A DNA stretch of 12,697 bases. Origin: Succinatimonas sp. UBA7265 (GTDB lineage: Bacteria > Pseudomonadota > Gammaproteobacteria > Enterobacterales > Succinivibrionaceae). The stretch covers positions 1 to 12,697 of the forward strand of contig DKSD01000097.1 of assembly GCA_002473165.1 (NCBI GenBank), in the 5' to 3' direction. Numbering within the stretch: position 1 is the first letter of the stretch; every line of letters starts with the position of its first letter. Below the pieces are notes generated by a model that ran no database searches, was not told the DNA's origin, and worked only from the letters and a program-made list of their open reading frames with translations. Position numbers and translations under genes: made by a program. Below, piece after piece: positions 5,974 through 12,697 of this stretch.

Positions 5974-6726
5974 ATGGATAAGTTACTGTGGATCGCGATG
6001 TCAGGCGCCAAGGAGAATTTCAACTCCCTGGCCGTGCGCTCCAACAACCTCGCCAACGCCAACACTGTCGGTTTTAAGGCCGACTTTGAGAACTCGCGTT
6101 CCATGTCGGTGTTCGCCAATGCCTATCCGTCGCGCGCGTTCGCCATGGACGAGCGTCCGGGCTACAACATGGAAGGCGGCGCCATCGAGACCACCGATCG
6201 CAGCCTTGACATCGCGCTGCAGGGCGAAGGATTTATGGCCGTGGGCGATCGCGAGGGCAAGGAAGCCTACACCCGCATGGGATCGCTGATGATCGATGAG
6301 GAAGGCGTGCTGCGCACCTCAAGCGGTCTGGAAGTCCACGACGAGGACGGCGCGCAGATCATCCTGCCCCCGATGCTCGAGGCCATCCACATCAGCGACG
6401 ACGGCGTGATCTCCGGCAGGCCCCAGGGCGCTGACTCCAATGTGACGGAAAATTACCAGCGCATCAAACTGGTAAAACCCGACAATCTCAAAGACATAGA
6501 GAAAGGTTACGACGGGCTGTTCCGCAGAAGGGACGGCACGGATCTTGCACAGGATACCACTGTAAGGGTGCGCAGCGGCGAGCTTGAGGCTTCAAACGTC
6601 AACCCGGTTGAAGAACTCACCTCGCTCATCCGCATCCAAAGGCAGTACGACACCACGGTCAAGCTTATGGATGAGGCCAGCCAGATGGATCAGGCCCAGG
6701 ACCGTCTTTTAAGCTACAACGCGTAG
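5974..6726 (+). CDS. flgF: FlgF, flagellar proximal rod protein
   Basis: Rod subunit between the FlgB/FlgC proximal rod and the FlgG distal rod; type III exported. The 250-residue product begins MDKLLWIAMSGAKENF and has the rod motif RSNNLANANTVGFKADFE (about residues 22-39). A central block follows (LDIALQGEGFMAVGDREGKEAYTRMG, spread over about 76-101), then the C-terminal signature LEASNVNPVEELTSLIRIQR (about 205-224). Length matches the family. The frame extends upstream to a TTG at 5932, but that overlaps the sigma-54 -12 box, and the ATG at 5974 has TTGGAG at suitable distance. It is first of four co-oriented genes flgFGHI; its stop TAG overlaps the RBS of flgG. Confidence 0.96.
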   Translation: MDKLLWIAMSGAKENFNSLAVRSNNLANANTVGFKADFENSRSMSVFANAYPSRAFAMDERPGYNMEGGAIETTDRSLDIALQGEGFMAVGDREGKEAYTRMGSLMIDEEGVLRTSSGLEVHDEDGAQIILPPMLEAIHISDDGVISGRPQGADSNVTENYQRIKLVKPDNLKDIEKGYDGLFRRRDGTDLAQDTTVRVRSGELEASNVNPVEELTSLIRIQRQYDTTVKLMDEASQMDQAQDRLLSYNA

Positions 6727-6736
6727 GAGGCATGAC

Positions 6737-7522
6737 ATGATCCCCGCATTATGGATTAGCAAAACCGGTCTGGACGCCCAGCAGACCAACATTTCAGTGA
6801 CTTCAAACAACCTGGCCAATGCCTCCACCGTAGGTTACAAGAAAGGCCGCGCCATCTTTGAAGATCTGCTCTACCAAAAGATCAACCAGCCCGGCGGCCG
6901 CTCCAGCGCCGACGGCTACCTGCCTGAAGGTTTGATGTTAGGCGCCGGCGCCAAAGTCGTGGCCACGCAGAAGCAGTTCGGGCAGGGCGATGTCGAGACT
7001 ACGGACAACAGCTTTGACCTGATGATCCAGGGCCGCGGCTTCTTTGAGATCCAGCTGCCGGACGGCACAACGGCCTACACCCGCAACGGCCAGTTCACGA
7101 AGAACGAGGAAGGCACCATCGTCACGGCCGACGGCTTCCCGCTGCTGCCGCAGATGCAGGTTCCCGAGAACGCCACCGGCATCACGGTCGGCCGCGACGG
7201 CCAGGTGAGCGTCACGGTGGGCAACTCGCGGGTCGCCCAGGACTTAGGCCAGATCACGGTCACGGACTTCATCAACCCCTCAGGCCTGGAGCCGGTGGGC
7301 GACAACCTCTTTTTGGAGACAACGGCCTCAGGCGCCCCTCAGCAGGGCATCGGCGGCCAGGACGGCATGGGCTACATCCGCCAGTCCATGCTCGAGACTT
7401 CAAACGTCAAAGTGACCGAGGAGCTCGTAAACCTTATCACCGCCCAGCGCGTGTATGAGATGAACTCCAAAGTGCTCACGACGGTGGACAACATGATGGG
7501 TTCGCTCATCCAGTCGGTCTAA
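6737..7522 (+). CDS. flgG: FlgG, flagellar distal rod protein
   Basis: Builds the distal rod, the drive shaft around which the P and L rings sit. The 261-residue product has the N-terminal rod motif TSNNLANASTVGYKKGRAIF (about residues 22-41) and the FlgG-specific stretch QKINQPGG...LMLGAGAKVVATQKQF. The central domain (FDLMIQGRGFFEIQLPDGTTAY) and the C-terminal signature ETSNVKVTEELVNLITAQRVYEMNSK follow, ending in LIQSV. Length is standard (260-262). GGAGG (6726-6730), shared with the flgF stop, is six bases before the ATG; an earlier ATG at 6732 is out of frame and stops after two codons. It is co-transcribed with flgF. Confidence 0.97.
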   Translation: MIPALWISKTGLDAQQTNISVTSNNLANASTVGYKKGRAIFEDLLYQKINQPGGRSSADGYLPEGLMLGAGAKVVATQKQFGQGDVETTDNSFDLMIQGRGFFEIQLPDGTTAYTRNGQFTKNEEGTIVTADGFPLLPQMQVPENATGITVGRDGQVSVTVGNSRVAQDLGQITVTDFINPSGLEPVGDNLFLETTASGAPQQGIGGQDGMGYIRQSMLETSNVKVTEELVNLITAQRVYEMNSKVLTTVDNMMGSLIQSV

Positions 7523-7556
7523 ACGGATAACGTACTAAAATAAAGGGAGAGAAACC

Positions 7557-8249
7557 ATGAAGAAGGCACTGACGCTCACCGCGATCGCCGCGGGACTGAT
7601 AATGTTGCAGGGCTGCGCTTTTGACACGTTTGACCCCAAGCCCGACGATCCGGCCTATGCCCCGGCGCTGCCGCAGGAGGATTACGTCCAGGCTGTCCCT
7701 GACGGCGGGATCTACCACGCCGCCAACAGCACGAACGGCCTGTACACCGACACGAAAGCCCACCGTGTGGGCGACATCATCTCGGTGCAGCTTGAGGAGT
7801 CGACCTCGGCCAAGAAGAACGCCGGCACGACGCTGTCAAAGGAGAGCGCCGCCAATTACGGCGGGGTGACCTTGGGCGGCAAACAGCTGCACGCATTTGG
7901 GCTGACACCGACGCTTTCGACTTCGGATTCCGACAGCTTTAAGGGATCGGGCAACGCCTCGCAGTCCAACAGCCTCACCGGCCAGATTTCCGTGTCGGTA
8001 GTGAGGGTGCTGGCAAACGGCAACTTGCAGGTGCAGGGCGAGAAATGGCTCATGCTCAACAACGGCAACGAGTATGTGCGCGTCACCGGGCTCATCCGCC
8101 CCGAGGACATCAATTCGGACAACACCGTGTCCTCACAGCGCATCGGCAACGCCCGCATCCAGTACGGCGGCACCGGCGACTTCTCGAACACGCAGCAGCG
8201 CGGCCTGCTTTCGCGGTTCTTCAACAGCGTGTTTAACATTTTCTCATAA
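7557..8249 (+). CDS. flgH: FlgH, flagellar L-ring lipoprotein
   Basis: Forms the outer-membrane L ring bushing. The 230-residue product has a lipoprotein signal peptide with lipobox LQGC (C20 would be lipidated); the residue after the Cys is Ala, not Asp, so sorting to the outer membrane is expected. Conserved L-ring features include VGDIISVQLEESTSAKKNAGT, GQISVSVVRVLANGNLQVQGEKWL and GLIRPEDI, spread over residues 72-185, and a C-terminus ending LLSRFFNSVFNIFS. Length is typical (about 220-235). GGGAGAG precedes the ATG. Its presence shows the host has an outer membrane. It lies 34 bases after flgG and is followed shortly by flgI. Confidence 0.96.
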   Translation: MKKALTLTAIAAGLIMLQGCAFDTFDPKPDDPAYAPALPQEDYVQAVPDGGIYHAANSTNGLYTDTKAHRVGDIISVQLEESTSAKKNAGTTLSKESAANYGGVTLGGKQLHAFGLTPTLSTSDSDSFKGSGNASQSNSLTGQISVSVVRVLANGNLQVQGEKWLMLNNGNEYVRVTGLIRPEDINSDNTVSSQRIGNARIQYGGTGDFSNTQQRGLLSRFFNSVFNIFS

Positions 8250-8287
8250 GCTTTGGGAAGTTCTGACAGGGTTTAGCGGAGGGCATG

Positions 8288-9406
8288 ATGATGGCAAAAG
8301 CCTGGTTTAAAGCGGCAGCCTTAGCCGCGCTGCTGCTGGGCGCGGCGAGCGTCAGTTTTCCGGCGCAGGCTGTGCGCATAAAGGACATCGCCTCAGTTGA
8401 GGGCGTGCGCGACAACCAGCTCATCGGCTACGGCCTCGTCGTAGGCCTGGCAGGCACCGGCGAGAAGAACAACAAGTTCACCGAGCAGAGCTTCCGCTCC
8501 ATGCTGAACAACTTCGGTATCAAGGTCGACGATTCCACCTCCATCAAGATCAAGGATGTCGCCCCGGTGGCGATCCACGCCACGCTGCCGCCGTTCTCCA
8601 AGCGCGGCCAGAGTATCGACGTGACGGTCTCGGCCATAGGCGAGGCCACATCGCTGCGCGGCGGCACGCTGCTGCAGACCATGCTGCGCGGCATAGACGG
8701 CAATGTCTACGCCATCGCCCAGGGATCGCTCGTCGTGGGCGGCCTGGGTGTTGAGGGCGCCGACGGCTCCAAAGTGACCGTCAACACCCCGACGGTCGGG
8801 CGCATCGCCAACGGTGCCATTGTCGAGCGCGAAGTCCCCAACAGCTTTGCCACTTCCGATACCATCGTCTTTAACCTCGATCGCCCGGATTTCACCTCTG
8901 CCAAGAACGTGGCCGATGCCATTAACGGCGTGTACGGCGACGGCGCGGCCGTGGCCCAGGACGCCGTTTCCGTGCGCGTATCCGCGCCGCGCAATCCCGC
9001 CAAGCGCGTCGAGTTCCTCTCCTCTTTGGAGAACCTCGATGTCGATCAGGGCGAGGACAAGGCCAAGATCGTCGTGAACTCGCGCACCGGCACCATCGTG
9101 ATCGGCTCGAACGTCAGGCTCAAGCCGGTCGCCGTGACGCACGGCGGCCTGACGGTTACCGTTTCCGAGAACCCGCAGGTCTCGCAGCCCAACCCGATGT
9201 CCCAGGGTCAGACCGCTGTCGTCCCGAACTCGCAGATAGACGTCACTGAGAAGAAAGGCAAGATGTTTAAATTCGACACCGGCGCGACGCTTGATGATCT
9301 GGTGCGCGCTGTCAACGAGGTCGGGCTGGCCCCGGGCGATCTGATGTCCGTGCTGGAGGCGCTCGATCAGGCAGGCGCCATCGACGGGCAGCTGCAGATC
9401 ATCTAA
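8288..9406 (+). CDS. flgI: FlgI, flagellar P-ring protein
   Basis: Periplasmic P-ring subunit that assembles around the rod at the peptidoglycan with FlgA's help. The product (about 372 residues) has a Sec signal peptide (to FPAQA before VRIKDIASVEGVR). Conserved blocks follow: NQLIGYGLVVGLAGTGEKNN, KDVAPVAIHATLPPFSKRGQ, IDVTVSAIGEATSLRGGTLL and, at the C-terminus, TLDDLVRAVNEVGLAPGDLM. Length is normal. Three consecutive in-frame ATGs at 8285, 8288 and 8291 follow GGAGG (8278-8282). The first is only two bases from the RBS, so 8288 or 8291 is more likely. It is last in the flgFGHI unit. flgJ, which usually follows, is not present; a hairpin and non-coding DNA come next. Confidence 0.96.
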   Translation: MMAKAWFKAAALAALLLGAASVSFPAQAVRIKDIASVEGVRDNQLIGYGLVVGLAGTGEKNNKFTEQSFRSMLNNFGIKVDDSTSIKIKDVAPVAIHATLPPFSKRGQSIDVTVSAIGEATSLRGGTLLQTMLRGIDGNVYAIAQGSLVVGGLGVEGADGSKVTVNTPTVGRIANGAIVEREVPNSFATSDTIVFNLDRPDFTSAKNVADAINGVYGDGAAVAQDAVSVRVSAPRNPAKRVEFLSSLENLDVDQGEDKAKIVVNSRTGTIVIGSNVRLKPVAVTHGGLTVTVSENPQVSQPNPMSQGQTAVVPNSQIDVTEKKGKMFKFDTGATLDDLVRAVNEVGLAPGDLMSVLEALDQAGAIDGQLQII

Positions 9407-9425
9407 ATTTGTTTCACCTCAAACC

Positions 9426-9454
9426 AGGCCTTCCGGCTTTCTGCCGGGAGGCCT
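9426..9454 (+). terminator. Hairpin after flgI, probable terminator
   Basis: A 12-base stem (9426-9437 with 9443-9454, one G-U pair) with loop TTTCT, 20 bases after the flgI stop. The T tract after it is poor (TGCTGTCTTC), so termination is likely but may be inefficient. It begins a roughly 400-base stretch without genes (9407-9806) described in the next entries. Confidence 0.55.
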
Positions 9455-9552
9455 TGCTGTCTTCGGCAGCGTCCGGCTGCGGTGCTTTATTCGCATCGCC
9501 GGTGCCATATTTGGGTCTGAAGTGAAAAACTTAAATGCAACATTAGGTTTTT

Positions 9553-9596
9553 CTTAACAATTTCTTTACTTTTGCTTAACTTAATCTTTACATTCC
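9553..9596 (+). promoter_or_regulatory. Four tandem 11-base CTTWAC repeats, probable response-regulator box
   Basis: CTTAAC or CTTTAC recurs at 9553, 9564, 9575 and 9586, exactly 11 bases apart, in an alternating A/T pattern, each followed by five mostly A/T bases. Head-to-tail half-sites at 11-base spacing are the known binding geometry of OmpR/PhoB-family regulators (Pho boxes of E. coli PhoB; TTAACA-type boxes of Bacillus PhoP). The site lies upstream of the promoter region of the ABC-transporter operon. The repeat is seen directly; the regulator is inferred and unknown. Confidence 0.6.
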
Positions 9597-9637
9597 CTGC
9601 GCGTGATTTAGCTAATACTCTGATATTACAATATAAT
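9587..9637 (+). promoter_or_regulatory. Candidate promoter region for the ABC-transporter operon
   Basis: Two possibilities overlap. TATAAT (9632-9637) is a perfect -10 hexamer but has no good -35 at 16-18 bases. TTTACA (9587-9592), inside the last direct repeat, is a good -35 with a weak -10 (GCTAAT, 9611-9616) 18 bases on. A poor or overlapped -35 is typical of activator-dependent promoters. The exact start site is not determined by sequence alone. Confidence 0.4.
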
Positions 9638-9675
9638 ATCCCTGATCTGTTTCAGTGATTTTCTCCTTATTCCTG

Positions 9676-9699
9676 TGCACGGCGCTTTGGCGCAGTGCA
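9676..9699 (+). repeat. Hairpin in the ABC-operon leader
   Basis: TGCAC-g-GCGC (9676-9685) pairs with GCGC-a-GTGCA (9690-9699): nine pairs with one G-A mismatch and a 4-base loop TTTG. It lies in the predicted leader, about 107 bases before the ATPase start, and has no T run after it. Function unknown; I recognise no known riboswitch or leader peptide around it. Confidence 0.45.
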
Positions 9700-9806
9700 G
9701 CCTGCAAATTCCCTCGGTTGGCGCTGTATTTTCAAAAACAGCAAAGGCTGGCGCAGCGTTATGCCTTGAATAACAGAATGTTTGCGCGAGCCTGGAAAGA
9801 GGGGGA

Positions 9807-10583
9807 ATGTCAATGCTTGAACTGTTGCGTGTATCCAAGCAGTTTCGTCACAGCAAAGCGCCGGTGCTGCGCGATGTTTCGTTTACCATCGGCGACGGCG
9901 AAATCCTCTCGGTGCTCGGCCCCTCAGGCTGCGGCAAGACCACGCTGCTAAACCTGATTTTGGGGGTGCTCGAACCGTCGTCAGGTTCGATCCTCTTAAA
10001 CGGCGATGACATCACCGCAGTCTCGATGCGCAAACGCGGGATCTCGGTCGTCTTCCAGGATTTCGCACTCTTCCCCAACCTCAGCGCTTATCAGAATATC
10101 GTCTACGGCCTGCACAACCATCCTGACGCCTCCGGCAAAACCGAGGTCGATGAGCTCATAGAACTGCTCGATCTCAAGCCGCACCTGCAAAAGCGCATCA
10201 GCGAACTTTCAGGCGGGCAAAAGCAGCGCGTGGCCATCGCCCGCACGCTGGTGTTAAAGCCCAGACTCCTGCTTATGGACGAGCCGCTCTCGGCCCTTGA
10301 CGGCATGATCAAGGAATCCATAAAAGCGCTCATACGCAAGATCGCGCAGAAATACCGCCTGACGACCATCATCGTGACCCATGATCCCGAGGAGGCGCTG
10401 TCGCTCTCTGATCACATCATGATCCTGCATGACTCCAAAGTCGCCCAGTTCGGCACGCCACGCGAGATCCTGGAATCGCCCGCCGACGAGTTCGTCGAGC
10501 GCTTCATCTGCCGCCAGCTTTACATCAAGCGCGACAACATCATGAAACTCTTTGAAGGCGTCAGCGCCCGGGAGGTGGCCTGA
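9807..10583 (+). CDS. ABC transporter ATP-binding protein (iron / 2-aminoethylphosphonate importer type)
   Basis: Cytoplasmic ATPase that powers the importer encoded by the next two genes. The 258-residue product has every nucleotide-binding motif: Walker A GPSGCGKTT (38-46), Q-loop Q84 (VVFQDFALFPNLS), signature LSGGQKQRVAIAR (134-146), Walker B LLLMDEP (154-160), D-loop SALD (162-165) and switch H192 (VTHDPEEAL). It stops shortly after the ATPase fold, without the extra C-terminal regulatory domain (TOBE-like) found in the about 350-residue FbpC or PotA proteins. Two starts, 9807 and 9813, follow a purine-rich GAGGGGG; 9807 is kept but not certain. Its TGA overlaps the permease ATG by one base, showing translational coupling. 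Substrate cannot be read from the ATPase. Confidence 0.9.
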   Translation: MSMLELLRVSKQFRHSKAPVLRDVSFTIGDGEILSVLGPSGCGKTTLLNLILGVLEPSSGSILLNGDDITAVSMRKRGISVVFQDFALFPNLSAYQNIVYGLHNHPDASGKTEVDELIELLDLKPHLQKRISELSGGQKQRVAIARTLVLKPRLLLMDEPLSALDGMIKESIKALIRKIAQKYRLTTIIVTHDPEEALSLSDHIMILHDSKVAQFGTPREILESPADEFVERFICRQLYIKRDNIMKLFEGVSAREVA

Positions 10584-12280
10584 TGCGACAGGTGAGGGAA
10601 GGCAATTCGGCTTTCGGGCTTACAGAGCAGCGCCTGATGTTTGTGGCGGTCGCCGCCGTGATGGGGGCGGCGCTCATCATCCCGCTGTGCTGGGTGTTTG
10701 AGACTTCGTTCGCAGGCCCGGGTGGCGGAAGCCTTGAGTACTGGGTTTCAGTGTTTTCAAAGAAGCGCCTGCTGCGCGTGGTAGGCCACAGCTTCACCGT
10801 CTCATCGATCGTGGCGGTGGTTTCAACGGCGATCGCTTTCCTTTGCGCTTATTTCATCTGGGCCTGCCGCTTTCCGAGGATCATCTCCCAGCTCTTTCGC
10901 CTCGTGCTGCTCACGGCGTTCTTCCTGCCGTCGATCACCTACGGTTTCGCGGTCATCTACTCCTTCGGCCGCCAGGGCCTCATCACCTCGCTTTTAGGCA
11001 AACTGCCGTTTTCCATTTACGGCTTCAACGGGCTGCTCATCGCCGGCACCGTGTACTGCACGCCCTTTGCCTTCATGCTGCTGCAGAATGCCTTTCTCTA
11101 TGTAAACCGCAACTACCAGACCGTCAGCGCCATGTTAGGCGACAACCTGCTGCGTACGTTCTGGATGACGGCTTTCCGCCCGGTGGCCGGCGCCGTGTGC
11201 TCGGCTTTCCTGCTCACGTTCTTTTTAAACTTCACGGATTTTGGCATTCCCTCGTCGATCGCCGGGCGCTATGAGGTGGTCCCGGTGATGCTCTATTCCT
11301 ACATGATGGGTGCGATCCCCGATTTCGGCCGCGGCGCCGTGGTGGCGATGCTCATGCTCGCCCCCTCGGTGATCGCCGTGGTGCTGCTGCGCTACGCCTC
11401 GCGCCTGAACTTCGTCTCAGGCAGCGCCTCGGCCTCGTCTGACATGCCGGTAAACCCGCTGTTGCGCATCTGCGGCCTTGCTTTCCTCATGGCGGTGTGC
11501 CTGATGATCTTCTCGGTGCTCGCCGTGGTCTTTGTCGTGCCTTTTGTGGAGAACTATCCCTACAAGATGAATTTCTCCCTGGTGACCTTAAAGCGCCTGC
11601 TCTCTGACGAATCCATCGCCTCCTCATTCCGCAACTCCGTGTGGGTGGCAAGCCTTACTGTGATCTGCGGCTGCGCGCTGTGCTATTTCGCCGCGCTGCT
11701 CTCAAAGCGCAGTGTGCTGCCGCGCTGGGCCGGCGTGCTCATGGATTTCTTCGCCATGCTCACAAACACCGTGCCGGGCATGGTTTTGGGCGTGGGGTTC
11801 ATGTTCTGCTTTGGCGGCACCTTTCTTATGAACTCTTTTGCGATTTTGGTGCTGTGCAACATCATCCATTTCTTTACGACGCCGTACCTGATGTGCTCGG
11901 ACGCGCTCTCGCGCATGAACCGCGGCTATGAGATCACCTCGGCGCTCATGGGCGACAGCTATTTTCAGGCGCTGCGCCGCGTGATCGTGCCCAACAGTTT
12001 CCTCACGCTGTGTTCCGTGGCCTCTTATCTCTTTATCAACGCCATGGTCACGATCTCGGCGGTGGTGTTCCTGTGCGGCGCTCACACCCAAGTTATGACG
12101 ACCAGGATCAGGGAGATGCAGTACTACGAGCGTTTTGACGCCGTGTTCGTGCTCTCGTTTTTGATCTTTGTGACTAATGTCGCCGTAAAGATCGCCTTTG
12201 ATCTGCTGCCTGCCTACATTCCCGCGTTAAGGCGCTCCCTGCGCCGCAGGCGCGAGGCTGCGGCGGCGCGGGCGCAATAA
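10583..12280 (+). CDS. ABC transporter permease, two fused membrane modules
   Basis: Inner-membrane channel of the importer. The 565-residue product contains two binding-protein-dependent permease modules in one chain, about residues 15-275 and 295-545, with roughly twelve hydrophobic segments in all. Each module has an EAA-type coupling loop facing the ATPase: NYQTVSAMLGDNLLRTFWMT...P (178-200) and GYEITSALMGDSYFQALRRVIVP (448-470, given only in part here), both keeping the conserved G-D and terminal P. The fused design is that of FbpB-like iron permeases and putative 2-aminoethylphosphonate permeases. The C-terminus is Arg-rich (ALRRSLRRRREAA) and probably cytoplasmic. GGAGGTGG lies inside the end of the ATPase gene; the start overlaps its stop. 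The binding-protein gene follows after 34 bases. Confidence 0.9.
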   Translation: MRQVREGNSAFGLTEQRLMFVAVAAVMGAALIIPLCWVFETSFAGPGGGSLEYWVSVFSKKRLLRVVGHSFTVSSIVAVVSTAIAFLCAYFIWACRFPRIISQLFRLVLLTAFFLPSITYGFAVIYSFGRQGLITSLLGKLPFSIYGFNGLLIAGTVYCTPFAFMLLQNAFLYVNRNYQTVSAMLGDNLLRTFWMTAFRPVAGAVCSAFLLTFFLNFTDFGIPSSIAGRYEVVPVMLYSYMMGAIPDFGRGAVVAMLMLAPSVIAVVLLRYASRLNFVSGSASASSDMPVNPLLRICGLAFLMAVCLMIFSVLAVVFVVPFVENYPYKMNFSLVTLKRLLSDESIASSFRNSVWVASLTVICGCALCYFAALLSKRSVLPRWAGVLMDFFAMLTNTVPGMVLGVGFMFCFGGTFLMNSFAILVLCNIIHFFTTPYLMCSDALSRMNRGYEITSALMGDSYFQALRRVIVPNSFLTLCSVASYLFINAMVTISAVVFLCGAHTQVMTTRIREMQYYERFDAVFVLSFLIFVTNVAVKIAFDLLPAYIPALRRSLRRRREAAAARAQ

Positions 12281-12314
12281 ATTTTTGTATCTGCAGTCCT
12301 GTGGAGGATATGTT

Positions 12315-12697
12315 ATGAAAATCAAGAAACTTGCTGTGGTTTTGTCCTGCGCTTTCGGCGCTTTGGCGGCCTCTGAGGCTTTTGCAGGCGATCAGCTCAT
12401 CATCTACACCAACTCAGACGAAGAAGCCCAGGCGGCCATGAAGCACGCCTTGGATGCCAACGGCTTTAAAGACAAATACCTGTTCCAGACTTTCGGCACA
12501 TCGGAGTTAGGCGGCAAACTCATCGCCGAGGGCAAGGACATCGAAGCCGATCTCATCACCCAGTGCACCTACTACATCGACTCCATCCAGCCCATGAACC
12601 ACATGTTCAAGGATCTGACGTTTAAGCACGCCGAAGCCGACGGCAGCGATGTGCCGTATTACGCGACGTTCCTGGGCAACACCGGCGCGCTGTTCGT
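12315..12697 (+). CDS. ABC transporter periplasmic substrate-binding protein, cut by window end
   Basis: Captures the substrate in the periplasm and delivers it to the fused permease. Only the first 127 residues are in the window. A Sec signal peptide (MKIKKLAVVL start, cleavage likely after SEAFA before GDQ) precedes a type-II binding-protein N-terminus: DQLIIYTNSDEEAQAAMKHA, FQTFGTSELGGKLIAEG, IEADLITQCTYYIDSI. The opening strand with IYTNSDEE and the TSELGGKL helix are like proteins of the ferric iron / 2-aminoethylphosphonate class; the substrate is not determinable from this fragment. GGAGG lies seven bases before the ATG; an ATG at 12309 is out of frame and stops at once. It is third in the operon, an unusual last place for the binding protein, since it often comes first. 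Confidence 0.88.
   Translation, partial: MKIKKLAVVLSCAFGALAASEAFAGDQLIIYTNSDEEAQAAMKHALDANGFKDKYLFQTFGTSELGGKLIAEGKDIEADLITQCTYYIDSIQPMNHMFKDLTFKHAEADGSDVPYYATFLGNTGALF

Noticed and set aside
8393..9142. Long minus-strand reading frame (249 codons) inside flgI
   Set aside because: It is wholly antisense to a certain FlgI, with composition typical of mirrored GC-rich codons and no recognisable motif.
9626..9951. Short reading frames on both strands in the leader of the transporter operon
   Set aside because: They run into the ATPase gene in other frames, lack RBS support and show no protein-like features.
12315..12350. Lipoprotein signal (Cys12) in the substrate-binding protein
   Set aside because: The residues before Cys12 (VLS) fit a lipobox poorly and the hydrophobic core would be too short; AFA before GDQ is a good type I site.
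1..12697. tRNA, rRNA, CRISPR arrays, insertion sequences or attachment sites
   Set aside because: No cloverleaf-like, rRNA-like, spacer-repeat or transposase sequence was seen in the window.

Overview
The window (12,697 bases, GC-rich) reads as a flagellar and chemotaxis locus from a Gram-negative gammaproteobacterium, followed by an ABC-transporter operon. The layout flgA (minus strand) divergent from cheV-cheR-flgBCD is the arrangement known from Vibrio, Aeromonas and relatives. P- and L-ring genes and a lipoprotein FlgH confirm an outer membrane. The flanking accessory genes (a DUF4143-type ATPase remnant and a fused-permease uptake operon) recall gut-associated Aeromonadales such as Succinivibrionaceae, but that family placement is a guess.

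Region by region: flgA (minus, 50-754) is the P-ring chaperone. A 253-base divergent spacer follows. cheV and cheR (1008-3370) encode a CheW-receiver coupling protein and the chemoreceptor methyltransferase; CheR carries an unusual 168-residue low-complexity N-terminal extension. A sigma-54 type -24/-12 element precedes flgB-flgC (rod proteins), which end in a strong hairpin. Between flgC and flgD lies a 423-base minus-strand relic of a DUF4143-family AAA ATPase. It keeps its start, RBS, Walker A and C-terminus, but the middle is deleted and a stop sits at the junction. A second sigma-54 element precedes flgD (hook cap), which is closed by a 28-base perfect-palindrome terminator. A third sigma-54 element drives flgF-flgG-flgH-flgI (rod, L-ring, P-ring).

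The rod/hook operon is therefore broken into three separately promoted units. The hook gene flgE is absent from its usual place between flgD and flgF, and flgJ, flgK and flgL do not follow flgI. If the organism makes flagella, those genes must lie elsewhere.

After a 400-base non-coding stretch comes a three-gene binding-protein-dependent ABC importer: an ATPase, a fused double-module permease, and a periplasmic binding protein cut by the window end. It resembles the ferric iron / 2-aminoethylphosphonate class. Upstream are four tandem CTTWAC-type repeats at exact 11-base spacing, the geometry expected of an OmpR/PhoB-family response-regulator site, which suggests but does not prove phosphate-type or other two-component control.
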